DNA of 64,000 nt from Salinisphaera aquimarina (GTDB taxonomy: Bacteria > Pseudomonadota > Gammaproteobacteria > Nevskiales > Salinisphaeraceae): assembly GCF_042643355.1 (NCBI RefSeq), contig NZ_JBHRSS010000003.1, positions 496,001 through 560,000 of the forward strand, given 5' to 3'. Positions 26,061-34,641 of this stretch are shown here, piece by piece. Position numbers and translations under genes: made by a program. Under the pieces are notes generated by a model. The model saw only the letters and a list, made by a program, of their open reading frames with translations, did not search any database and was not told the DNA's origin. How positions within the stretch are numbered: the stretch's first letter is position 1; every line of letters begins with the position of its first letter.

Positions 26061-26855
26061 TCAGCGGCCGATGAATCGCGGTGCGCGTTTTTCGCTGAAA
26101 GCCGTCACCCCTTCGTCGTAATCCTGGCTCTGGCCGAGTTCGGTCATGGCATCGCGTTCGGCGTCGAGTGCGTCGTCGAGCGAGCTGTTGGCGCCGGCAT
26201 AGAGCAGTTGCTTGGTGCGCGCCAGGCCAAGCGTGGGCGCGGCCGCCAGCTGTGTGACGAGCGTGTCGACCTCGGCCTCGAAGGCGTCGTCGTCCACGCA
26301 GCGCCAGATCAGACCCCAGCGTTCCGCGGTTTCGGCATCGACCGGTTCCGCGAGCATGGCCATACCCATCGCCCGTGCCATGCCGACCCGGCGGGCCAGA
26401 AAATACGTGCCGCCGGTATCCGGAATCAGGCCGATCTTCGAGAATGCTTCGATGAACTTCGCCGAGCGTTTGGCGAGCACCAGGTCACAGGCCAGGGCCA
26501 GATTGGCGCCGGCGCCTGCGGCGGTGCCGTTGACCGCACAGACCACCGGCATCGCCAGCGCGCGCAGACGTCGCACCAGCGGCGCGTAGTAGCGTTCGAC
26601 CGCGCCGCCCAGATCCGGCGGTGTGTCACCACCGGGGGCCACGCCCGCCTCGCCCAGATCCTGACCGGCACAGAAGCCCTTGCCGGCGCCGGTGAGCAGC
26701 AGCACGCGCACGGACTCATCCGCCTCGACCGTGTCGAGCGCTTCGGCCAGTGCCTCGTGCATGGCCGCGTTGAAGCTGTTGAGCTTGTTCGGCCGATTGA
26801 GCGTGATGCGGGCGATGCCAGCTTCGATGCTCAGGACAATGGAATCATCTGCCAT
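26061..26855 (-). CDS. paaG: PaaG, 1,2-epoxyphenylacetyl-CoA isomerase
   Basis: Crotonase-fold enzyme of 264 residues that isomerises the ring-1,2-epoxide of phenylacetyl-CoA to the oxepin-CoA. Oxyanion-hole motifs GKGFCAGQDL (about residues 58-67) and AVNGTAAGAGANLALACD (about 107-124) are present, with the aspartate in SKIGLIPDTGGTYFL that PaaG proteins share. Assignment as PaaG rather than PaaF rests on the GFCAGQDL and PDTGG elements and should be checked against both. The gene is separated from paaZ by an ERIC-like palindrome. Confidence 0.88.
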   Translation of the reverse strand: MADDSIVLSIEAGIARITLNRPNKLNSFNAAMHEALAEALDTVEADESVRVLLLTGAGKGFCAGQDLGEAGVAPGGDTPPDLGGAVERYYAPLVRRLRALAMPVVCAVNGTAAGAGANLALACDLVLAKRSAKFIEAFSKIGLIPDTGGTYFLARRVGMARAMGMAMLAEPVDAETAERWGLIWRCVDDDAFEAEVDTLVTQLAAAPTLGLARTKQLLYAGANSSLDDALDAERDAMTELGQSQDYDEGVTAFSEKRAPRFIGR

Positions 26856-26875
26856 TCGAAATTTCCTCTCTCTTT

Positions 26876-27019
26876 AGAGGGTGTTTACAAAACGTAGCGA
26901 GCGCAGCCAGTTCGGTCACGAGCCGAGCGCAGAAAGCGCAGCGTATGAGCAATACGTGAGCATTTCGAGCACGGGACGGGACCGAAATGGCAAGCGCAGT
27001 AGATTTGTAAACATCCTCT
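26876..27019. repeat. ERIC-like imperfect palindrome, copy 1 (144 bp)
   Basis: The ends AGAGGGTGTTTACAAA (26876-26891) and TTTGTAAACATCCTCT (27004-27019) are inverted with one mismatch, and pairing continues inwards (GCCAgTTCGGTC against its partner) so the whole element can fold into one long hairpin around the centre GTATGAGCAATAC. A related copy lies at 29143-29284. Both are intergenic in the paa operon, and each touches the stop codon of the upstream gene (here paaZ) by one base. Confidence 0.85.
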
Positions 27020-29079
27020 CAGGCCGCGGCCGTTTCTTCGGCCTCCGGCGTCCAGTCCGTGGTCGCCACCATGGTCAGCACGTCGTACTGGGCCACGACC
27101 TCGTCTTCCTGATTGGTCACCGTGGCGTCCCAGCGCACTTCGCCGTATTCGGTGTTCTCGCGTTTGGTCTTCTGCTTGCAGGTCAGCGCGACCTTGAGGG
27201 CGTCGCCCGGATAGGCCGGGGTCATGAAGCGCAGGTTGTCGACGCCGTAGTTGGCCAATACCGGGCCCGGATTGGGCTCGACGAACAGGCCGGCCGCCAG
27301 CGACACGATGTAGTAGCCGTGGGCCACACGACCGTCGAAGAACGGGTTCGCCTTGGCGGCCTCCTCGTCCATATGCGCGTAGAAGGTGTCGCCGGTGAAA
27401 TGGGCGAAATGCTCGATGTCCTCGAGCGTAATCTCGCGCGCATCGGTGAGAATCGCGTCGCCGATCTCGAGCTCGTCGAAATGCTTCTGGAACGGGTGGC
27501 GATCGGTCTCGTTACGGGTACCGCCGGGCAGCCAGTGCGAGAGCACATCGGCGAGCATGTCCGGCGAACCCTGCAGGGCCGAGCGCTGCATGTAGTGGAA
27601 CACCGAGCGCATGCCACCCAGTTCCTCGCCACCACCGGCACGTCCCGGGCCGCCGTGCACGAGCATCGGCATGGGCGAACCGTGGCCGGTGGATTCCTTG
27701 GCGCAGTCGCGATTCAGTACCAGCAGGCGGCCGTGATACGGCGCACAGCCAAGCGTCATCGCGCGGGCGAAATGGCTGTCGTGGGTGACCACCGAGCCGA
27801 CCAGACTGCCGCCGCCCAGGCGTGCCAGTTCGATGGCCTCTTCGACGCTGTCATAAGCCATTACCGTGACTACCGGGCCGAAGGCTTCGATGGCATGGAT
27901 ATCTGCGTGTTCTAGCGGCGCATCGGCCGACAGCACGACCGGGCCGACAAAAGCACCCTTGTCGGCATCGGCATCGACGACATCGCAGTTCGCCGGATCG
28001 CCATAGACGATCTTCGCACCCTGCTGCAGGTCGGCAATGCGCGCGCGCACTTCCTCGACCTGATCGCGACTGGCGAGCGCACCCATGGTCACGCCTTCGG
28101 CCTCGGGGTTGCCGATCACGACCTTGGCCAGTTTCTCGGCCAGTGCGTCGGTGAAGGCCTGCAGATTGGCCCGCGGCACGAGCACGCGTCGGATCGCGGT
28201 ACATTTCTGCCCGGCCTTGACCGTCATCTCGCGCATGGTCTCTTTCACGGCAAGCTTGAATTCGGGCGTTTCCGGGCCGGCATCGGGACCGAGGGCCAGG
28301 AAGTTGAGCGAGTCGGCTTCCATGGAGAAGCGCGTGGCGTTTTCGACGATCGCCGGATGCTGCTTGAGCTTGCGCCCGGTCGAGGCCGAACCGGTAAACG
28401 TGACCACGTCCTGGCAGGTGACATGATCGAGCAGATCGCCCACGCCGCCGCTGATCAGCTGCAGCGCGCCCTCCTCAATCAGCCCCGAATCGACGATCGC
28501 ACGCACCATGTCTTCGGTGACAAAGGCGGTCTGGGTCGCCGGCTTCACGATCGCCGGCAGGCCGGCGAGATAGTTGGCCGCAAACTTCTCAAGCATGCCC
28601 CAAACCGGAAAGTTGAAGGCGTTGATATGCACGGCCACGCCTTCCAGCGAGGTGCAGATATGCTGGCCGATGAAGCTACCGTGGCGCGACATCGGCTCCG
28701 GGTTACCGTCGATGGCAAAGGTGGCATTCGGCAGTTCACGACGACCCTTGCTGGCATACGTGAACAGCGTGCCGATGCCGCCGTCGATATCCACCCAGGA
28801 GTCGGTACGGGTCGCGCCGGTAGCGGTCGAAAGCTTGTAGAAACGCTCCTTGTCGGCCATCAGCGTCTGCGCCAGCGCCTTGAGCTGCAGCGCGCGCTGG
28901 TGGAAGGTCAGCGCCCGCAGCTTGGGGCCGACTTCGGTGCGTGCATAGTCGAGCATGCCGGCGAAATCGATACCGTCGCTGGAGACGCGGCCGACCGGTT
29001 CGCCGGTCACGGCGTTCAACACGGTCTTGCCACCTTCGCCGGTGATCCACTGGCCCTGGACGTAGCTGCTGGATTGCAT
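27019..29079 (-). CDS. paaZ: PaaZ, bifunctional oxepin-CoA hydrolase / semialdehyde dehydrogenase
   Basis: Opens the oxepin-CoA ring with its C-terminal hydratase domain and oxidises the semialdehyde with its N-terminal dehydrogenase domain, 686 residues. The dehydrogenase half (to about residue 525) has E254 in MEADSLN and nucleophile C293 in GQKCTAIRR. The MaoC-like hotdog half (about 535-680) has D564 and H569 in FTGDTFYAHMDEE. All three sites lie close to those of E. coli PaaZ. The ATG has GAGGAG upstream. ERIC-like elements occupy both flanking gaps. Confidence 0.96.
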   Translation of the reverse strand: MQSSSYVQGQWITGEGGKTVLNAVTGEPVGRVSSDGIDFAGMLDYARTEVGPKLRALTFHQRALQLKALAQTLMADKERFYKLSTATGATRTDSWVDIDGGIGTLFTYASKGRRELPNATFAIDGNPEPMSRHGSFIGQHICTSLEGVAVHINAFNFPVWGMLEKFAANYLAGLPAIVKPATQTAFVTEDMVRAIVDSGLIEEGALQLISGGVGDLLDHVTCQDVVTFTGSASTGRKLKQHPAIVENATRFSMEADSLNFLALGPDAGPETPEFKLAVKETMREMTVKAGQKCTAIRRVLVPRANLQAFTDALAEKLAKVVIGNPEAEGVTMGALASRDQVEEVRARIADLQQGAKIVYGDPANCDVVDADADKGAFVGPVVLSADAPLEHADIHAIEAFGPVVTVMAYDSVEEAIELARLGGGSLVGSVVTHDSHFARAMTLGCAPYHGRLLVLNRDCAKESTGHGSPMPMLVHGGPGRAGGGEELGGMRSVFHYMQRSALQGSPDMLADVLSHWLPGGTRNETDRHPFQKHFDELEIGDAILTDAREITLEDIEHFAHFTGDTFYAHMDEEAAKANPFFDGRVAHGYYIVSLAAGLFVEPNPGPVLANYGVDNLRFMTPAYPGDALKVALTCKQKTKRENTEYGEVRWDATVTNQEDEVVAQYDVLTMVATTDWTPEAEETAAA

Positions 29080-29142
29080 GGCTGTGCTCCTCGAATCGTA
29101 TGGGCGGCTCGCAGCGCCGCCGGAATCTTGTGTTGTGCTCTT

Positions 29143-29284
29143 AAAGAGGTTTACAGAACGTTGCGAGCGCGGTCAGTTCGGACACGCCGGGAGCGGAAAA
29201 AGCGCAACGTATAAGCAATACGTGAGCATTTTGAGCACGGGACGGGTTCGAAATGACAAGCACAGTAGTTCTGTAGACCTCTTT
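29143..29284. repeat. ERIC-like imperfect palindrome, copy 2 (142 bp)
   Basis: AAAGAGGTTTACAGAAC (29143-29159) and GTTCTGTAGACCTCTTT (29268-29284) are inverted with one mismatch. The interior GCAATACGTGAGCATTTTGAGCACGGGACGGG is nearly the same as in copy 1 at 26876-27019. It fills the gap between paaE and paaZ, and its end overlaps the first base of the paaE stop codon, the same position as copy 1 relative to paaZ. Confidence 0.85.
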
Positions 29285-30363
29285 CAGGTTTCGGCGTCGA
29301 AATCGATCACCACGTTGTCGGTCACCGGAAAGCTCTGGCAGCTGAGAATGAAGCCGCGTTCGACCTCGTAATCCTCGAGCGCGAAGTTGGTATCCATCTC
29401 GACCTCGCCTTCGACCAGCTTGCATCGGCAGGTCGAGCACACGCCGGACTTGCAGGAGTACGGCAGCTCGATCGACTGCTCGAGGGCCGCATCGAGCAGG
29501 TTTTCCTGGCCGCGGGCGAGATCGTATTCGTGGGTGCGCCCGTCGATGACGACCTTCACGCTCGCGCGATCGGTGGCATCGGTGACGACCGGCGCGTTGG
29601 CACGGGCCTGGGCCGCGGACTTGGTCGCGGCAAAGACCTCCATCTTGATCGTGTCCTTGGCCACGCCGCGTTCCATGAGCACGTCACGGGTGGCTTCCAT
29701 CATGTCGAGTGGCCCGCATATGAAGGCGGCGTCGATATCCGACGGGTCGATCCAGTGCGTCAGCAGCTGTTCGACCTTGGCGCGGTCGATCCGGCCGTTG
29801 AACAGTTCGATATCGAGCTGTTCGCGGCTCATGATGTAGACCAGATTGAAGCGGCCGAGATAGCGGTCCTTGATATCCGACAATTCCTGGCGGAACAGCG
29901 TGCTGCCGGAGGCGCGGTTGCCATAGAACAGCGTGAAGCGACTGTTGGGCTCGGCCATGAGTGTGGTCTTGATGATCGACAGCAGCGGCGTGATCCCGCT
30001 GCCGGCGCCGAAGGCGACATAGTGCTTCTCGTGATCTTCGGAGAGCGCCAGATTGAAGCGCCCCGCCGGCGGCATGACTTCGATCGCCTCGCCGGCCGCC
30101 AGATTGTCGTTGACCCAGTTGGAGAACAGACCGCCCTGCACGCGCTTGACCGCGACCCGCAGCTGCTCGTCCTGTACCGCCGAACACACGGAATAGGAAC
30201 GCCGCACCTCCTCGCCGTCGATCTCGGTGCGCAGGGTCAGGTACTGGCCCTGGGTATAGGCAAAGGTGTCGCGCAGTTCGCCCGGCACGTCGAAGGAGAT
30301 CACCACCGCATCACGGTTCTGTTTTTCGACGGCGCTGACGGGCAATGAATGGAACTGGGGCAT
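29284..30363 (-). CDS. paaE: PaaE, reductase of phenylacetyl-CoA epoxidase
   Basis: Transfers electrons from NADPH via FAD and a 2Fe-2S cluster to the PaaAC oxygenase. The 359-residue product has an N-terminal flavin domain (RSYSVCSAV), a nucleotide domain (GAGSGITPLLSI) and a C-terminal plant-type ferredoxin domain with C304, C309, C312 and C342. The ATG at 30363 follows a modest CAGGTAG site. It is 85 bp after paaD, a wider gap than between paaA, B, C and D. After it comes the ERIC-like element before paaZ. Confidence 0.96.
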   Translation of the reverse strand: MPQFHSLPVSAVEKQNRDAVVISFDVPGELRDTFAYTQGQYLTLRTEIDGEEVRRSYSVCSAVQDEQLRVAVKRVQGGLFSNWVNDNLAAGEAIEVMPPAGRFNLALSEDHEKHYVAFGAGSGITPLLSIIKTTLMAEPNSRFTLFYGNRASGSTLFRQELSDIKDRYLGRFNLVYIMSREQLDIELFNGRIDRAKVEQLLTHWIDPSDIDAAFICGPLDMMEATRDVLMERGVAKDTIKMEVFAATKSAAQARANAPVVTDATDRASVKVVIDGRTHEYDLARGQENLLDAALEQSIELPYSCKSGVCSTCRCKLVEGEVEMDTNFALEDYEVERGFILSCQSFPVTDNVVIDFDAET

Positions 30364-30448
30364 GGCGTGCTACCTGAAGACGCTTGCAGGCCAGTGACGA
30401 CCTGGTTGAAAACGGTTTACCTGAGAGGCTTCGCCTGGAAAGACTTGG

Positions 30449-30976
30449 CTAGAAAGGCTTGAAGTAGTCGAACGGCTCGGCACAGTCGAGACAGCGATGC
30501 AGCGCCTTGCAGGGCGTGGAGCCGAACTCGCTGACCCGCTCGGTGTGCTTCGAGCCACAGTGCGGACAGGTCTGCGGCAACACGTTGCGGCCGCTGCGGG
30601 TGATGCGACTGATGTCGATCACCTGGGTGCCGGCGCTCTCGCCCGGCGGCGCGATGCCGTAGCCGCGAAGGTTTTCCTTGCCGCGCTCGCTCATCCAGTC
30701 CGTGGTCCAGGCCGGCGACAGCTGCACGTCGAGTCGTGCGTCATCGACGCCGTTTTCACGCAGGGCTTCTAGAATGTTGTCCTCGATCACCTGCATGGCC
30801 GGGCAGCCGGAATAGGTCGGCGTGATCGTGACCACGAGCTGTTCGTCCTCGAACCGAACATCGCGCACGATGCCGAGGTCGATCACCGACACCACCGGGA
30901 TTTCCGGGTCCGGCACGGCATCGAGCCACTGCCAGACATCATTGATATCGAAACGGGTTTGTTCGCTGACGGTCAT
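30449..30976 (-). CDS. paaD: PaaD, iron-sulfur assembly factor for the epoxidase
   Basis: A 175-residue protein with an N-terminal DUF59/MIP18-like domain (DPEIPVVSVIDLGIVRDV, then TYSGCPAM) and a C-terminal cysteine-rich zinc-ribbon-like segment (CPHCGSKH and, 21 residues on, CLDC). PaaD is thought to help mature the PaaE cluster or the diiron oxygenase. The ATG at 30976 follows GGAGG; the frame is open to 31165 over the end of paaC but that extension is a shadow. It lies 23 bp after paaC. Confidence 0.94.
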   Translation of the reverse strand: MTVSEQTRFDINDVWQWLDAVPDPEIPVVSVIDLGIVRDVRFEDEQLVVTITPTYSGCPAMQVIEDNILEALRENGVDDARLDVQLSPAWTTDWMSERGKENLRGYGIAPPGESAGTQVIDISRITRSGRNVLPQTCPHCGSKHTERVSEFGSTPCKALHRCLDCAEPFDYFKPF

Positions 30977-30999
30977 GGCTAAGCCTCCGTGCCTCGCGG

Positions 31000-31758
31000 C
31001 TACCAGCGCGCGCCGGGATAGCTGCGCTGCAGATGCTGCATTTCGGCCAGCACATAACCCAGATGCTCGGTGTGCTCGCCGTGCTTGCCGCCGCACTGCA
31101 TGGGCTGATCGCCCGGCAGCTCCAGCGTGGCTTCTTCGAACAGCGCCTGCATGTGCGCGCGCCACGGTTCGTAGAGCGTGGCGACATCGACCGCGATGCC
31201 GGCCTCGACCAGCGCCTGCTCGGCTTCGGAGCTGCGGAACAGCTCGCCGGTATAGCGCCAGAGCTTGTCCACCGCGGCCTGGGTACGGCGATGGCTTTCC
31301 TCGGTGCCATCACCCAGACGCACGACCCAGTCGCCACTGCGTTCGACGTGGTACTGCACTTCCTTGATCGACTTGGCGGCGATATCGGCAATACGCGTAT
31401 CGGTGGACTGCATCAAAGCCTGAAGCACGAAGAAATGCCAGACGTCGTAGAAACACTGGCGCACGATGGTGTGGCCGTAGTCCCCGTTGGGCTGCTCGAC
31501 GAGCAGCACGTTGCGATAGGCCGGCGCGTCGCGCAGGAACGCGAGTGTGTCCTCGTCGGCGTCGCCGCCCTTGATCTCGGCCGCGTAAGACAGCCAGAAC
31601 CGGGCCTGGCCGATCAGGTCCAGCGCCACGTTGCTCATGGCGATGTCCTCTTCCAGCGCCGGGCCGTGGCCGCAGAGCGCGGCCAGCCGCTGGCCCAGGA
31701 TCAGATCGCTGTCGCCGAGCTGCAGCAGGTATTCGTAGCGTGCTTCTTCCAGAGTCAT
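31000..31758 (-). CDS. paaC: PaaC, structural subunit of phenylacetyl-CoA epoxidase
   Basis: Non-catalytic ferritin-like partner of PaaA, 252 residues, needed for assembly and electron delivery. Recognisable segments are LQLGDSDLILGQRL near the start and IADIAAKSIKEVQYHVERS in the middle, with a conserved C-terminal HTEHLGYVLAEMQ. The start at 31758 begins MTLEEARYEYLLQ, at the usual position for PaaC; the frame upstream to 32202 is not conserved. It is 11 bp downstream of paaB. Confidence 0.95.
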   Translation of the reverse strand: MTLEEARYEYLLQLGDSDLILGQRLAALCGHGPALEEDIAMSNVALDLIGQARFWLSYAAEIKGGDADEDTLAFLRDAPAYRNVLLVEQPNGDYGHTIVRQCFYDVWHFFVLQALMQSTDTRIADIAAKSIKEVQYHVERSGDWVVRLGDGTEESHRRTQAAVDKLWRYTGELFRSSEAEQALVEAGIAVDVATLYEPWRAHMQALFEEATLELPGDQPMQCGGKHGEHTEHLGYVLAEMQHLQRSYPGARW

Positions 31759-31769
31759 GGCCGCCCCGC

Positions 31770-32054
31770 TCAGATGTGCTCGACGCCGTCGGGCATCGGG
31801 AAGAAAGTCGGATGGCGATAGACCTTGCTGCGCGCCGGCTCGTAGAGCGGCTCGCGATCGCCGGGGCTGCTGGCCGTGATCTGCTCTGCCGGCAGCACCC
31901 AGATGCTCACGCCCTCGTTGCGGCGCGTGTACACGTCGCGGGCGTTCTTGATCGCCATCTCGGCATCCGGCGCGTGCAGGCTGCCGACATGCTTGTGCGA
32001 CAGGCCGTGCTGGCTGCGAATGAAGATTTCCCACAGGGGCCAGTTGTTTTTCAT
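31770..32054 (-). CDS. paaB: PaaB, subunit of phenylacetyl-CoA epoxidase
   Basis: Small 94-residue subunit that bridges PaaAC heterodimers in the epoxidase complex. The opening NNWPLWEIFIRSQHGLSHKH and the segment NEGVSIWVLPAEQI are highly conserved in PaaB. The length is as expected. It lies 20 bp after paaA and 11 bp before paaC, and the ATG has an AGGAGAATA site upstream. Confidence 0.96.
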   Translation of the reverse strand: MKNNWPLWEIFIRSQHGLSHKHVGSLHAPDAEMAIKNARDVYTRRNEGVSIWVLPAEQITASSPGDREPLYEPARSKVYRHPTFFPMPDGVEHI

Positions 32055-32074
32055 GTCGATATTCTCCTGTGGGC

Positions 32075-33070
32075 TCAGGCCGCTGCGGCTTCGCGGCGAC
32101 GGGGCCGTTTCTCGGCGTGGGCGGCCGCGGCTTCGCGTACCCAGGCGCCACCCTCGTGGGCGTCGATACGCGCCTGCAGACGTTCCTGATTGCAGGGGCC
32201 ATAGCCCTTAAGCACGTTCCAGAACTCGTCCCAATCCGGCTCGCCGAAATCGTAGTGGCCGGTTTCCTCGTTCCACTTCAGATCGGGATCGGGGATGGTC
32301 AGGCCCAGGAAATCGGCCTGCGGCACGGTCTGGTCGATGTACTTCTGACGCAGTTCGTCGTTGGTGAACAGCTTGATCTTCCACTGCATGGACTGAGCGG
32401 TGTTCACCGAATCGGCGTCGCGCGGGCCGTGCATCATCACGGACGGCCACCACCAGCGGTTGAGCGCGTCCTGCGCCATATCTTTTTGTTCCTGCGTGCC
32501 GGTGCAGAGCTTGTGCAGGATGTCGAAGCCCTGGCGCTGGTGGAAACTCTCTTCCTTGCACACGCGCACCATCGCGCGGGCATAGGGGCCGTAGGAACAA
32601 CGACAGATCGGGATCTGGTTGATGATCGCCGCGCCGTCCACCAGCCAGCCGATGGCGCCGATATCGGCCCAGGTCAGCGTCGGGTAGTTGAAGATCGACG
32701 AATACTTGGCCTTGCCGGAGAGCAGGTCGGCCTGCATGTCGTCACGCGAGGCGCCCAGCGTTTCGGCCGCGCTGTACAGATACAGGCCATGGCCGGCTTC
32801 GTCCTGCACCTTGGCCAGCAGGATCAGCTTGCGCTCGAGCGTGGGCGCACGCGTGAGCCAGTTGCCTTCCGGCAGCTGGCCGACGATCTCGGAATGCGCA
32901 TGCTGCGAGATCTGGCGAACCAGCGTCTTGCGATAGGCGTCCGGCATCTCGTCCTTGGGCTCGATCTTGATGCCTTCATCGATACGCGCCTGAAAGGCCG
33001 CCTCGTCCGGCGCCATTTCATCGGTGCTGCGTACGCGCTTGGCGCCGGTGTCTACGTTCTGTGCATACAT
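32075..33070 (-). CDS. paaA: PaaA, catalytic diiron subunit of phenylacetyl-CoA epoxidase
   Basis: Forms ring-1,2-epoxyphenylacetyl-CoA using a diiron centre; 331 residues. The metal-binding ExxH motifs are visible in VQDEAGHGLYL and CKEESFHQRQG, with the CoA-binding region near LPEGNWLTRAP. The ATG at 33070 follows GGAG. It is the first gene of the paa operon; the promoter lies 100 bp upstream inside a perfect inverted repeat. The alanine-rich tail EKRPRRREAAAA is longer and more basic than in many homologues. Confidence 0.96.
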   Translation of the reverse strand: MYAQNVDTGAKRVRSTDEMAPDEAAFQARIDEGIKIEPKDEMPDAYRKTLVRQISQHAHSEIVGQLPEGNWLTRAPTLERKLILLAKVQDEAGHGLYLYSAAETLGASRDDMQADLLSGKAKYSSIFNYPTLTWADIGAIGWLVDGAAIINQIPICRCSYGPYARAMVRVCKEESFHQRQGFDILHKLCTGTQEQKDMAQDALNRWWWPSVMMHGPRDADSVNTAQSMQWKIKLFTNDELRQKYIDQTVPQADFLGLTIPDPDLKWNEETGHYDFGEPDWDEFWNVLKGYGPCNQERLQARIDAHEGGAWVREAAAAHAEKRPRRREAAAA

Positions 33071-33141
33071 GGTTCGCACTCCTGCCTTGACGGGCGATCT
33101 GTTGCCGACGCGGTGTCGGCCCCTTGTCGCAGATCGCGTCG

Positions 33142-33181
33142 TGATACAAAACAAGGTACGACATTTTTATTTTTGTATCAA
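33142..33181 (-). promoter_or_regulatory. paaA promoter with candidate PaaX operator
   Basis: Read on the minus strand, TTGATA (33181-33176) and TACCTT (33158-33153) are 17 bp apart. The perfect inverted repeat TGATACAAAA (33142-33151) and TTTTGTATCA (33171-33180) overlaps the -35 box and extends past the -10 box. This arrangement suits repression by the PaaX product encoded just upstream, relieved by phenylacetyl-CoA. The rest of 33071-33416 contains no gene. Confidence 0.65.
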
Positions 33182-33416
33182 TTTATATTTGCAGGTGACG
33201 ACAGGCGTACGCGGGCGAACAGACCTCGGGCGAATAGCCGGTGCGGCACCGCACAACAATCGATTGATGGTCGGCGCAGCCGAAAAGAGACGGGAAAACC
33301 GGCGCTTGCGTGCCGACCAAGGCGGTGCCTGACGAACGGCGTCGCTCGGATCGCGATACAGACCTCGCGATGTCTTGCGCACAATGTATCGGTATGCGAC
33401 TAAAGTCGTAGTATTT

Positions 33417-34337
33417 CTAGAGACCGCCGAAACGCTCATAGAAATAGGCCGCCGGCTCGGGGAGCGGGCCTTCGGCGGTTTCCAGCACGTCGCCGAGATA
33501 GGTCTCGGCCTGACGGTAGGTGGCGCGATAGAGATTGCGGCACAGCAGGCGCGCGGCCGCGCCGTGCCAGTTATCGGGCAACACATCGTGGGGCAGCTGC
33601 GGATCGCGTAGCAGCAGGCGCCGTATCTCGTGAATGAGCAGCGTCCGCAGCAGAAAACAGGCCTGTGGATCCAGCGTTGCCGCCGACTCCATCGCGCGCC
33701 AGACCGGGCGAAAACGATCGAGAAACTCGGCGTACTGCACCCCGAGTGCTTCCAGATTCCAGCAATCACGGACCAGATGGTTCAAGGGCGCGGACGTGGG
33801 CAGACCGTCGTTGCGCGCGCGCATCAACACGATGCGACGCTGTACGTCGAGATCCTGCAGCAGCGACGTCAGTGCCGCCGTCGGCGGCAGCGGATGCGCC
33901 AGCACATCTGTCGAGAACGCGCCGAAGCCCAGCGTCGCCAGTTCCTTGCGCAGAACCTCGCGTTTGCGCTGCGGCACGCCCGCGGTAAGCACCAGCGTCC
34001 ACTGCCCGTCCCACGACTCGCGCGGCTCGCTGTAGACGCGCTCGTAAGCGCGCTCGAAGCTGCGCCAGCCGGTGCGTGTGAGGCTGTAATAGCTGCGCCG
34101 GCCGATCTGGGTCGAACTCAGCCAGCCTTCTTTCGACAAGCGATACACGGACGTGCGCACCAGTCGCTCGTTGAGCCCGAGCGGCGCCAGCAATCGGATG
34201 AGGCTACCCAGCCAGACCGTGCCGCCACGCGGCGCGATGGCATCGCCATACACCGAGATGATCAGCGATGTCGCCCTGAGCGTGCGGCCGTTACGAAACT
34301 CGTCGATCAGGCGTTCTATCGGTCTCGATCCGGCCAA
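33417..34337 (-). CDS. paaX: PaaX, phenylacetyl-CoA responsive repressor
   Basis: Transcriptional repressor of the paa genes with a winged-helix N-terminal domain (SLIRLLAPLGLNERLVRTSV, then RLSKEGWLSS) and the PaaX C-terminal domain (HDVLPDNWHGAAARLLCRNLY). About 306 residues. The ORF is open a few codons further to a TTG at 34358; the TTG at 34337 is favoured because GGAG lies seven bases upstream and it gives a start close to the usual PIERLIDEF. The gene is transcribed towards paaA but separated by 346 bp containing the paaA promoter. Confidence 0.94.
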   Translation of the reverse strand: MAGSRPIERLIDEFRNGRTLRATSLIISVYGDAIAPRGGTVWLGSLIRLLAPLGLNERLVRTSVYRLSKEGWLSSTQIGRRSYYSLTRTGWRSFERAYERVYSEPRESWDGQWTLVLTAGVPQRKREVLRKELATLGFGAFSTDVLAHPLPPTAALTSLLQDLDVQRRIVLMRARNDGLPTSAPLNHLVRDCWNLEALGVQYAEFLDRFRPVWRAMESAATLDPQACFLLRTLLIHEIRRLLLRDPQLPHDVLPDNWHGAAARLLCRNLYRATYRQAETYLGDVLETAEGPLPEPAAYFYERFGGL

Positions 34338-34590
34338 CCCTGTTCTCCACACAAACAATCACGCAAGTCAGTGCTTCTACGGCGCGCGATTGCCGGCGTC
34401 AAGCCTGCGCGCAGTCTCGACAACCGCGGGAACGATCGTGATTCTCGATTATGGCGCACGCTCAGCACGCCTTGGGGGTGGCTCTTTCGGGGTAACTCAG
34501 TCGCTACAAGAGCAGTCGCGCTTTTGCGTCGTTTCTGGCTGAGATTTCGCGCTGCTGCGCGGGATAGTTTGATTCGAGCCGCGACAGATC

Positions 34591-34623
34591 ATAAAAAAAG
34601 CCCGCAGACCGGAGCCTGCGGGC
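34591..34623 (-). terminator. Intrinsic terminator after livK
   Basis: GCCCGCAG (34600-34607) pairs with CTGCGGGC (34616-34623) around an 8-nt loop and, in the minus-strand RNA, is followed by seven U residues. It lies 18 bp beyond the livK stop and insulates paaX from the transporter operon. Confidence 0.9.
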
Positions 34624-34641
34624 TGCATCCTTCATGCAGGT

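Noticed and set aside
33396..33411. Palindrome-like GCGACTAAAGTCGT, with a partial match (CTTTAGTCG) near 39722
   Set aside because: The match is only nine to ten bases and the two sites have no common promoter context; likely chance.
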